DNA from: Spirochaetaceae bacterium
Lineage (GTDB): Bacteria > Spirochaetota > Spirochaetia > DSM-27196 > SKKC01
Assembly: GCA_003554375.1 (NCBI GenBank)
Contig: PWGF01000299.1
Location: forward strand, 1-14,184
Reading direction: 5' to 3'
Length of the DNA stretch: 14,184 nucleotides
Shown: positions 7,182 to 14,184 of the stretch, piece by piece
How the letters are laid out: every line of letters begins with the position of its first letter
How positions within the stretch are numbered: the stretch's first letter is position 1
The notes under the pieces: generated by a model
Told to the model about the DNA's origin: nothing
Seen by the model: only the letters and a program-made list of their open reading frames with translations
The model's database searches: none
Translations under genes and position numbers: made by a program

Positions 7182-8321
7182 TTACTCCCAACGGAACAGC
7201 GCCGACGCCAGCGCCAGGAAAACGAGCGTGAGCCCGCCCAAATAGAGCAGGTTCGGCATGATCTCGAGAAGGCCTGCTCCTTCCAGCATAATCGACCGCG
7301 CGCCGTCGACGAAGTGGGTCAACGGCAGGGCCCGGGAAATCGTCTGCAGGAAATCCGGTGCTCCTTCGAGCGAGAAGAAAATCCCGGAGAGCACGATCAT
7401 GGGGAGCGTGACCAGGTTGATGAGCCCGCCGGCAAGCTCCTAGCTCTTGAGCCTGCCTGCGACCACCAGACCGATCGCTATCATGCAGGCGATTGCCAGA
7501 ATAAGCACAAGCAACAGATTGAGGTAGGAGCCCAGCATGGTGAACTGGAGGAAGGCGTTGGTGCCTGCGTACACGAACGTCGACGTGCCGACGACAATCA
7601 CGAGCCTACTTGCCGCCTGGGCGGTTAAGAAGGTAAGTGGGGAGGCGGGCGTAGCCTTGAGCCGCTTGAGGACGCCGTTCTTCCGGTAGCGGACGAGGAT
7701 GAATCCCACACCGAAGAGACAGCTGAACATCATGTTCATGCCCAGGACGCCTGGGACCACCCAGTCTACGTAGCGAATAGGGTCGCCGGTGATCTCCTGC
7801 TCGGTGAAAGTGGCAGCTCCGGACCCTGCGGCCGCTTGCTGCCCAGGTGCTTGCTGCCCGGACTCCTGCTGTGCAGCCTCCTGTTGCCCGGGCTCGCGCT
7901 GCTCGACCTCCGCGGCGTCAAGGCCTCCCCCGGCGGCGAGGCTCTCCGCGGAATCCGCCAAGAACAATCGTCTCAAAACCGGGCCTTCGCGCGACTCACG
8001 GTTGATGGCGAACTCTTGCGCCTCGAAATCCACAAGCATATCGATTTGGTGGCGGCGCAACCGCTCCATGACCGCCTCCCGCGACTCGTTCCCGGTCCCG
8101 CTGTATTCGATGAACTCGATCTCCTCGATCTCCATGAAGGCGAGGTCCTCATCCGGCGTTCCGAGGATCCCGACGGAGAAGAGCGGCTCGCCGTCGCCTG
8201 CAAATGCAAAGGCAAAGCCAAAAACGAGCACGACGGGGAAGAGGAGGTTCCAGAAGAGAGTCCCCCGGTCGCGGACAAACTCCATGGTTCTGGCTTTGAA
8301 GAACGCAAAGAACTTCCGCAT
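7182..8321 (-). pseudogene. ABC-2 type transporter permease interrupted by an in-frame TAG
   Basis: A 380-codon frame on the minus strand starts at 8321 with AAGGAG eight bases upstream, only 12 bases after the ATPase gene. It reads MRKFFAFF, a first membrane segment (about 22-41), a large extracytoplasmic loop to about 184, then segments near 185-210, 225-255 and 268-289. Codon 294 is TAG. The same frame continues without any shift for 85 codons: ELAGGLINLVTLPMIVLSG, a membrane segment near 300-320, PLTHFVDGAR, and a last segment near 356-377, ending in TAA. This tail is typical ABC2_membrane permease sequence, where a conserved acidic pair often sits at the position of the TAG. Without readthrough the product lacks its last two membrane segments. 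The loop (residues about 131-174) carries a Gln-rich repeat-like stretch. Function if intact: membrane half of a drug- or lipid-type exporter. Confidence 0.85.
7440..7442 (-). other. In-frame amber codon inside the permease gene
   Basis: On the minus strand the codons read CTC AAG AGC TAG GAG CTT GCC. One G-to-T change from GAG would give the expected S-E-E-L-A sequence. nrdJb and the M30 gene both end in TAG exactly where their families should end, so TAG is a normal stop in this genome. A nonsense mutation or a base-call error is most likely; readthrough is possible but unsupported. Confidence 0.8.
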
Positions 8322-8333
8322 TGTACCGCTCCT

Positions 8334-9224
8334 TTACACGCGCAATGAGCTACCGGTGAGCTTGATGAACAGGTCTTCGAGATTGGGCTTGTGGACGGTC
8401 AGTCCGTCCAAATTGAGCTCAGCCGACAGCAGCTCCCGGACGGTCTGGTCCAACCGATCCGAGGTGATCTCAATGACGCCGTCGCGGAAGACTGCATCCG
8501 CCGGCAAACGTGCCTGGCGAAGCTGCGACAGATCGCCTGGGTTCGGGATCTGTACCACCGTGCCGTGGAAATGCCGGTCCAATAGCGCCTGAGGCTCATC
8601 GAGCTCCAGAACCTTGCCGTGATCCATGATAGCTACTTGGTCGCAGAGGAGCTGTGCCTCGTCCATGTAGTGAGTTGTCAGCAAGATGGTAGCCTTCTCC
8701 GCCTTGATGCGCTCGATGAGGCTCCAGAAGTTGCGCCGTGCCTGGGGATCGAGGCCGGTAGTAGGTTCGTCGAGAAAGACAACTTCCGGCTTGGGGATTA
8801 TCGCGATCGCCAGAAGCAGGCGCTGTCGCTGTCCACCCGACAGCTTACGGTTGTCCCGGTCCAAGAAGTCCCAGAGCGAACAGATGTCGGCCACCTCGTC
8901 GATAGGCCGCGGGTGCGGGTAGAGGGCACGAAAGAGCTCGAGGGTCTCTTTGACCGTTATATACTCCGGCAGCGCGGTGCTCTGGAACTGGATGCCGACT
9001 CGCCTTTTGAACTCGGTGTCGATTGGTCTGTCGCGAAAGCGGACTTCGCCCCCGGAAGGCTGGAGAATACCTTCCATCATCTCGACTACCGTGGTCTTCC
9101 CTGCGCCGTTGGGACCCAGCAGACCGAAACAGATACCTTCCGGAACGGTGAAGCTGACTCCGTCGACGGCCCGGACACTCTTATACTGCTTCCGGAGATC
9201 GCGGACTTCGAGAATTGGCGCCAT
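8334..9224 (-). CDS. ABC transporter ATP-binding protein (ABC-2 exporter type)
   Basis: 296 residues from MAPILEVRDL. It hydrolyses ATP to drive the permease encoded just downstream. Visible motifs are Walker A G37-PNGAGKT-T45, Q-loop Gln81, signature LSGGQ (128-132), Walker B VVFLDE with Asp152 and Glu153, and the switch His185 in LLTTH. The C-terminal region ends NLEDLFIKLTGSSLR, the usual end of DrrA/CcmA-like exporter ATPases. The frame is open a further 51 codons upstream (to 9377), but that Arg/Ser-rich stretch looks non-coding and the family normally begins a few residues before LEVRDL. No strong Shine-Dalgarno sequence precedes the chosen ATG; a TTG three codons upstream is an alternative. 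Substrate unknown. Confidence 0.93.
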   Translation of the reverse strand: MAPILEVRDLRKQYKSVRAVDGVSFTVPEGICFGLLGPNGAGKTTVVEMMEGILQPSGGEVRFRDRPIDTEFKRRVGIQFQSTALPEYITVKETLELFRALYPHPRPIDEVADICSLWDFLDRDNRKLSGGQRQRLLLAIAIIPKPEVVFLDEPTTGLDPQARRNFWSLIERIKAEKATILLTTHYMDEAQLLCDQVAIMDHGKVLELDEPQALLDRHFHGTVVQIPNPGDLSQLRQARLPADAVFRDGVIEITSDRLDQTVRELLSAELNLDGLTVHKPNLEDLFIKLTGSSLRV

Positions 9225-9560
9225 GGGTGACAATGTAACCAACGAGGAGGTTTTCTGGCTACATCTGACGCATAGAATGACCGAAACGAGTTCACTCAAA
9301 AGCCTGCGGCGCCGGTAGCAGGCGGAAGCGACGGCACGTTCCGGCGCCGGTGCAGGGTGCTGGTATCGGCTTCCCATACACTCGGAAATCTGGCACCATA
9401 GGTCTCCCCGGCTGGCCGGCTGCGTAAACGACCGTTATCTATGTACGAGAGACCTCGTATGTGTCGGAGTATCGTTTCCGTCGGAGTAGGGCGCCGGGGA
9501 ACTACCCACAAAGACAAGTCCGGAACGTCGGATGACGCCATGTAGAAGGGGGATGTTACG
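9225..9560. other. Divergent intergenic region between ABC operon and secreted-protein gene
   Basis: 336 bases with no convincing gene. It should hold promoters in both directions, but I could not identify a good -35/-10 pair for either. The one clear structure is the inverted repeat at 9444-9459. A GGGGG-containing Shine-Dalgarno-like sequence lies just before 9561. Confidence 0.5.
9444..9459. repeat. Inverted repeat, possible operator
   Basis: TACGAG-AGAC-CTCGTA is a perfect 6-base inverted repeat with a 4-base centre; weaker pairing extends three more bases each side. It is about 100 bases upstream of the secreted-protein start and 220 bases upstream of the ABC ATPase start. It has no T tract, so an operator is more likely than a terminator. 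The binding protein is unknown. Confidence 0.4.
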
Positions 9561-10661
9561 ATGAGACGAATTGGAGCGATGGTGGTGGCCATCACCATCC
9601 TTGGGGGAGCGGTGCCTCACATTGTTTCCGCCGCGAGTTTCGATTATCTGCCGGAGAACGCCCGTGAGCTGGTGGAGGCCGCGGAGGAAGCGCGCGAGGC
9701 GTGGGAAGCTCGCAAAGCGGAGGTAGAAGCCGGGTTGACGATCGAGCCGTGGGAGACGGACGAAGAATTCGAGGAGCGCGTCGAGGAGGCCGTGGAGGTT
9801 GAAGCGGCTGCTGAGCGGCGGTATCTGGAGTTCCGACTGGACGAGCTTCGGTACTACGAGTTTTCCTCAGAACCCGCCGAACTCGATGTCGACGCCGGGG
9901 ATTACGATCGCGACGCCCGTGCTTGGGATGTGACGGTCGCGGGTGATCTCGGATTCCTTGATGACGTCACTGAGTTCGAATTCTCTTATTCGCTTGAAGA
10001 TGCTGACGATCGAGCCGCGAAGTATGAGCGCTTTTCCGGTCTTGTTGAGGACGGTGCTGTTGCGGCGCGCGCACGGTATGCGTTGCGGGGCAATATGGAT
10101 GGAGAGTATTTCATCCGGATAAGCGGCATCGAGCTTCTCGATGAATCGGAACTCACTGACCCGATTCATACGGCCTCGTTGAATCGCGGTTACGAGTTTT
10201 CCCGGGATCAGCGGCCGAGCGAGTTCCAGCCGGATACTGCCTTCGACTTTGCCGACGGAAGGATCCCTTCCGGACTCGAAATGAGCGGGGATGCCGACTG
10301 GCGGATTACCGGATCCACGTACTCCACGGTGGGGCGCTCTCTTCAAGCTGGGGACATCACCCACAACCAGGAGACAACCGTGTCCTATTCCGGCGAGGTG
10401 CCGGCGGGGAGTACGCTTACCGAGGTGTCGTTCGCCCGGCGCGTCTCTTCGGAAGCTAACTTCGATTTCTTGAAGTTCTTTGTGAACGGGACGGAGATCG
10501 ACTCGTGGTCGGGGGAGGTCGATTGGGGTGACGTTTCCTATTCGCTCGACGTTCCGGCGGGCGAGGAATTCGAGCTCAGCTGGAGTTACGTCAAGGATTA
10601 CAGCATCGACGAAGGACAGGACACTGCCTGGATAGACGATATTCGGATTCTATTCGAGTGA
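9561..10661 (+). CDS. Secreted acidic protein with helical N-terminus and MAM/adhesion-like C-terminal domain
   Basis: 366 residues, very acidic. A signal peptide (MRRIGAMVVAITILGGAVPH) is followed by a likely cleavage after VSA at residue 24. AAGGGGGA lies about eight bases before the ATG. Residues about 30-100 are Glu/Ala-rich and predicted helical or coiled-coil by eye. Residues about 100-205 look beta-rich (alternating polar and hydrophobic residues) with no family I recognise. Residues about 225-366 resemble the beta-sandwich domains of MAM or choice-of-anchor type found in secreted bacterial proteins: FDFADGRIPSG near the start, a WRITGS segment, then FFVNGTEIDSWSG and a terminal DTAWIDDIRI. 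Likely periplasmic or surface-exposed. It stands alone between a divergent operon and a convergent gene. The function is unknown. Confidence 0.75.
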   Translation: MRRIGAMVVAITILGGAVPHIVSAASFDYLPENARELVEAAEEAREAWEARKAEVEAGLTIEPWETDEEFEERVEEAVEVEAAAERRYLEFRLDELRYYEFSSEPAELDVDAGDYDRDARAWDVTVAGDLGFLDDVTEFEFSYSLEDADDRAAKYERFSGLVEDGAVAARARYALRGNMDGEYFIRISGIELLDESELTDPIHTASLNRGYEFSRDQRPSEFQPDTAFDFADGRIPSGLEMSGDADWRITGSTYSTVGRSLQAGDITHNQETTVSYSGEVPAGSTLTEVSFARRVSSEANFDFLKFFVNGTEIDSWSGEVDWGDVSYSLDVPAGEEFELSWSYVKDYSIDEGQDTAWIDDIRILFE

Positions 10662-10718
10662 AGCATTGGCGCTCATGACGCTGTCATTGTTGACCGGCGG
10701 AAAGCCGTTGTCCCATGC

Positions 10719-13700
10719 TCACCATTTCTCAGGCAGATGGAGGGCAAAACCCTGGGCGAAGTCGACCGAAAGACGCCTGATGCCGTCGAGGGTTTCCCGG
10801 TCGTTCACGTGTTCAGCTACGGTGGCAATACCGAGGACTTGGGCCATGCGGTGTATTGCCTCCACCATGGCATAGGCTACGTGGTCCGCCGCAATATCTC
10901 GAATGAAGGTGCCGTCGATCTTCAGGTAATCCACGTGGAGCATCTTGAGGTAGCCGAACGAGGACATCCCGCTACCAAAGTCGTCCAGAGCTACCTCCGC
11001 ACCGAGCTCTCGTACCCGGTTGATGAAGGCTGTAGCCTGGGCAAGGTGCGTGATGGCCGTTGTCTCGGTGACTTCGAAACAGACGGAGCCGGCCGGCACC
11101 CTGCGCTCTTCGAGCTCGCGGACGACGAAATCCGCGAACTCCGGGTCGCCTACCGAGTCTCCGGATAGGTTTATCGACAGCTGGGTGTCGAGGGGACGTC
11201 CTTTCCGGCCTGCTTCTCGAGATAGCTCTTCCAGTCTCTGGAAAACGGTACGAACGACCCATCGATCGATTCGTCCGATAATCCCGTAGCGCTCCGCGGC
11301 CGGAAGGAAGCTGCCGGGAGGGATGAGCGAGCCGTCGTCGCCTAGCATTCGAAGGAGGAGCTCCCATCGTTGTGGGCGGTTCGCTCGACGGATCGGAACG
11401 ATGCGCTGGCATACCAGCGTAAGAAGATCCTGTTCCAGTGCCTGGTTGATGCGGGAAACCCACGCCATTTCACCATGACGCCGAGCCAGATCGATGTCTT
11501 CCGGATGGTAAACACGAATCTGGTTCCTCCCATGCTCCTTCGCCGTGTAGCATGCAGTGTCCGCCGCGCGGAGAATCGTCGCGTAATCGCGCATCTCGCG
11601 AGTGATCGGAACGAGACCGATGCTTACGCCGAGGTTAAACAGCTTGTCTTCCCATGTAAAACGGAAGCTCGCTGTTGTCTCAAGAAGCTTCTGCGCGATG
11701 CGACGCGCCACCGCGAGGTTACAGTCGGCAAGAAGCACGCCGAACTCATCTCCGCCTACTCGGGATATGGTGTCTGAGGAGCGGATGTTTCGGGCGAGCA
11801 GAGCGCTCAAACGTCTGAGGAATGCGTCACCGGCTGGGTGGCCGCAGGTGTCGTTGACGAGCTTGAACTGATCCAGGTCCAAGTAGAGCAGCACGTGCGT
11901 TCTGTCGGAGCTGCGGACATCGTTGATGAGTTGCTCGAGTCGAGCCTCGAACTCGAGCCGGTTGGTCAGGCCTGTTACGGAGTCGTGACGAGCTTGGTAA
12001 GCCATTCGTCGAGCGAGATGCCTGCGCTCGCTGATGTCTCTGAGCACGATTACGGCTCCGCTGGGTTGCCCGCCGGACTTGGGCTGCGAGACTTGCGCTT
12101 CCGCAGAAGCAGGCTCCTTGTCCGGAGGATCCGGATTGCTGCCCGAAGAATCCCGCTCCCGGTCTGCCGGGGCATCTTTCGGGGGGCGCCCCCTCTGGTC
12201 CGTCGACGGTCTGCCGCTCGGAGGAGTGTCCGCGACCGACACGGCTTCTTCTTCTCCCTGCGCAGCTTCCAACGAAGTCGTCCATATCGGGTTGATGCTT
12301 GTAATCTCTACGACGAAGCGTCTCTGATCGCCTGAGATCAACACCACCTCGTCGCCTGGCCGAAGAGAAGGGGGGGCCGGAGAAAAACTCGTCGCGGCGA
12401 GATCGAGGGCGCGGTCGGTCTTCTCATCGAAGAGTTGTAAGACCTCCGGTAGCCGCAAGCCGGCCGCCGCGTCGTTGCGCACGCCGGTAAGCCGCTCCGC
12501 CGCTTGGTTGAGAAAGCGAACCCGGCCGTCTTGATCGATGCGGATTACCGCATCGCTCAGCGCCTGGAGTGTCACCTGAGCAAAACGTCTCTCTTCCCGG
12601 AGTCGTTGCTCGGCCCGGCGGAGCTCGTCGTTGATTATCGATTGGGCTACTTGGTCAGCCAGCTCTCCGGCGAATCGAATCTCGTCGTCGTGCCAGGTGC
12701 GCTCGTCGCGGGCGGCTAAACAGAGGACGCCCGCTACGTCCGGACCTCGCCGAATCGCCGCGTCAAGCGTGGTCCAATCCTTGGTGGTGTCCGGTAGGCA
12801 TGGCGAAACGGTTGCTTGGTTTCCTCCCGCCAGATCATGCGACGCAGAGAAGACGCGCTGCGAACTGAGGAGCTCAAAGTAAGCCGGGATATCCTTCTGA
12901 GACAGCTGAGTAACCGGCGAGGGCTGCGCCCTGGCACCATCAGCTTGGTGGATCGTTTCGAGCACGAGCGAGTCGCCCTCCAATGTCCAAATGGCGGCAA
13001 ACTGGACCTCCAGAGCTTTGGCTGCCGCAGCGGCCACGGCCTCCAGCTCCTTATCCCTTGAGCAGGCGAAATGCGCGGTGGTACGCGCGAGCTCCGCCAA
13101 CGCCTCTTGTTGGCGGCGGCTCCGGTCGAGCGCGGCCTCACGCTCCTGTGCAGCTTCTTTCTGTTGGGTCACATCGGTGATGAATCCTTCCAACCCGATG
13201 TGCCGGCCATGCTCGTCATAGATGTGCTGTCCCCGTTCCCACATCCAACGGTATCCGAAATCGCGGTGCAGGGCGCGATAGATGACCTGGAATGGTTCGT
13301 CTTTCCGGGCCGCATCCTGCACGTGCTGCCAGACATCGTCCCGATCGTCCTGATGGATCAGGGATCCAAGCGTCGGATCTCCCGGCGCGTAGAATTCCTC
13401 CGGGGTGTAGCCGAGGAGCTCGCGTGAGTAGTCACTGACGAACTCGAATGTCCATTGCCGGTCGTTCCGGCAACGGTATACGAGCCCGGGAAGGTTGGCC
13501 ACGAGCGTGTCCAGAAAGCGCTTGCTCTCTCTTAGCTCCTGCTCGGCTTGTGCTCGTTGCGTCTGCTCGCGGCGCAAATCGAGCTGGACGAGTGCCTGCG
13601 AGACAAGGCATCCGAGGTTCCTGAGCCGGCTGAGTGCGCTGTTGGAAGCGTAGCCGCGTTCGGGATGCCCGAAGACCGCGATCCCCCGTGTCGAGGCGCC

Positions 13701-14159
13701 CTGGACGGGAACCAGAACCAGCGAGCGGAGGTCTTCGAGTCCTTGCGGAGGATCATCCGCCCATTCAGGTACCTCCCGGGCATCGAAGAACGCCTTTCCT
13801 GAACTTTCCTGGGCGCGTCGCAGAAACGGATACGGACCGATTCGCCTCGCACCCGCGGGAGCGTGTTGAGGCGGCTCGGCGCCGAGAGGATCTGCCGAAT
13901 CGGTGGGCTCTTTCGCTATGCCGGCTGTGATGTCGTACCGGCCCTCACCCGTGTCGACCAGAAGTGCGGCGCGGATGAAGCGGGTAGCATCGAGTATGAG
14001 CTTGAGGAGCGTCGGGAGCAGAGAATGCGGTTGGCCCGGATATGCCAGAACGGTGAGTCCCCGAACGAGCGCTTCGGTGTCGAGACGGTGCACACGCTCC
14101 TGTTGCTTCACTGTCTCGAGATCGAAGATGAGTTCTCGTAAGTGCTCCGTGTCCGACAT
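10719..14159 (-). CDS. GAF-PAS-GAF-PAS-GGDEF-EAL cyclic di-GMP enzyme
   Basis: 1146 residues, no membrane segments, so a cytosolic sensor. Domains by eye: GAF-like (about 25-200), PAS (215-335), GAF (345-515), PAS (525-712), GGDEF (715-885) and EAL (900-1143). The diguanylate cyclase motif GGDEF is intact (802-806), and an RxxD inhibitory site (Arg793, Asp796) sits five residues before it. In the EAL domain the signature is E933-L-L instead of EAL, but the catalytic Glu is kept, as are the Asn of SINLS, the Glu of FEVTET, Asp1059-Asp1060 of LDDFGSG, the Lys of YLKIDG, the Glu of VAEHV and the Gln of FAQGF. Both activities are therefore plausible. The second PAS contains a Pro/Ser/Asp-rich insertion (about 627-695) before its last strand (GAVIVLRDISERR). 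The start ATG has only a weak GAGG about 12 bases upstream. Inputs of the sensor domains are unknown. Confidence 0.93.
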   Translation of the reverse strand: MSDTEHLRELIFDLETVKQQERVHRLDTEALVRGLTVLAYPGQPHSLLPTLLKLILDATRFIRAALLVDTGEGRYDITAGIAKEPTDSADPLGAEPPQHAPAGARRIGPYPFLRRAQESSGKAFFDAREVPEWADDPPQGLEDLRSLVLVPVQGASTRGIAVFGHPERGYASNSALSRLRNLGCLVSQALVQLDLRREQTQRAQAEQELRESKRFLDTLVANLPGLVYRCRNDRQWTFEFVSDYSRELLGYTPEEFYAPGDPTLGSLIHQDDRDDVWQHVQDAARKDEPFQVIYRALHRDFGYRWMWERGQHIYDEHGRHIGLEGFITDVTQQKEAAQEREAALDRSRRQQEALAELARTTAHFACSRDKELEAVAAAAAKALEVQFAAIWTLEGDSLVLETIHQADGARAQPSPVTQLSQKDIPAYFELLSSQRVFSASHDLAGGNQATVSPCLPDTTKDWTTLDAAIRRGPDVAGVLCLAARDERTWHDDEIRFAGELADQVAQSIINDELRRAEQRLREERRFAQVTLQALSDAVIRIDQDGRVRFLNQAAERLTGVRNDAAAGLRLPEVLQLFDEKTDRALDLAATSFSPAPPSLRPGDEVVLISGDQRRFVVEITSINPIWTTSLEAAQGEEEAVSVADTPPSGRPSTDQRGRPPKDAPADRERDSSGSNPDPPDKEPASAEAQVSQPKSGGQPSGAVIVLRDISERRHLARRMAYQARHDSVTGLTNRLEFEARLEQLINDVRSSDRTHVLLYLDLDQFKLVNDTCGHPAGDAFLRRLSALLARNIRSSDTISRVGGDEFGVLLADCNLAVARRIAQKLLETTASFRFTWEDKLFNLGVSIGLVPITREMRDYATILRAADTACYTAKEHGRNQIRVYHPEDIDLARRHGEMAWVSRINQALEQDLLTLVCQRIVPIRRANRPQRWELLLRMLGDDGSLIPPGSFLPAAERYGIIGRIDRWVVRTVFQRLEELSREAGRKGRPLDTQLSINLSGDSVGDPEFADFVVRELEERRVPAGSVCFEVTETTAITHLAQATAFINRVRELGAEVALDDFGSGMSSFGYLKMLHVDYLKIDGTFIRDIAADHVAYAMVEAIHRMAQVLGIATVAEHVNDRETLDGIRRLSVDFAQGFALHLPEKW

Positions 14160-14184
14160 CCGTATACCGATCCTCGGCCTCTTA

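Noticed and set aside
7440..7442. Pyrrolysine or general TAG recoding
   Set aside because: nrdJb and the M30 gene end in TAG at their natural ends, and no pyl genes are visible here, so a nonsense mutation or an error is simpler.
9225..9377. 51-residue N-terminal extension of the ABC ATPase
   Set aside because: Arg/Ser-rich sequence with no resemblance to the family, which normally begins just before LEVRDL.
10662..10718. Short CGGC/GCCG hairpin between the convergent secreted-protein and GGDEF-EAL genes
   Set aside because: Four-base stem with a bulge and no T tract on either strand.

Overview
The window is GC-rich and holds seven protein-coding loci, one of them interrupted by an in-frame stop codon. 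I see no rRNA, tRNA, CRISPR array, transposase or phage gene. Several proteins are acidic (Asp/Glu-rich lipoproteins and a secreted protein), which fits a halophilic or halotolerant bacterium. Three proteins carry export signals, two of them lipoprotein-like. One lipobox is loose, and the M30-type surface metallopeptidase is of a kind I associate with spirochaetes. A halophilic member of the Spirochaetota is my best guess, but this is inference and not a firm assignment.

Left part (1-1492): a minus-strand lipoprotein with two FMN-binding domains, each carrying a covalent-flavinylation motif. It is divergent from the RNR operon across a 454-base intergenic region. That region contains a perfect NrdR-type palindrome lying between the -35 and -10 elements of the predicted nrdJ promoter.

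Centre-left (1493-7034): a plus-strand, tightly packed unit. It encodes a B12-dependent class II ribonucleotide reductase split into a catalytic part (NrdJa) and a TSCPD/cysteine-rich part (NrdJb), followed by an M30-type (hyicolysin-like) metallopeptidase lipoprotein whose GTG start overlaps the nrdJb stop. Both RNR halves carry long low-complexity linkers.

Centre (7182-9224): a minus-strand ABC exporter pair, with the ATPase first and the ABC-2 permease second. The permease frame is interrupted by a single TAG codon just before its last two membrane segments; the same frame continues with well-conserved sequence, so it is a recent pseudogene, a sequencing error, or a readthrough case.

Right part (9561-14159): a secreted acidic protein with a helical N-terminal part and a beta-rich MAM/adhesion-like C-terminal domain, convergent with a 1146-residue cytosolic GAF-PAS-GAF-PAS-GGDEF-EAL protein that appears competent for both synthesis and hydrolysis of cyclic di-GMP.

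A theme across the window is disordered low-complexity sequence placed inside or between otherwise conserved domains of unrelated proteins. I did not find a clear novel defence or mobile system. The most notable points are the amber-interrupted permease, the NrdR-controlled split RNR coupled to a surface protease, and the recurrent linker insertions.
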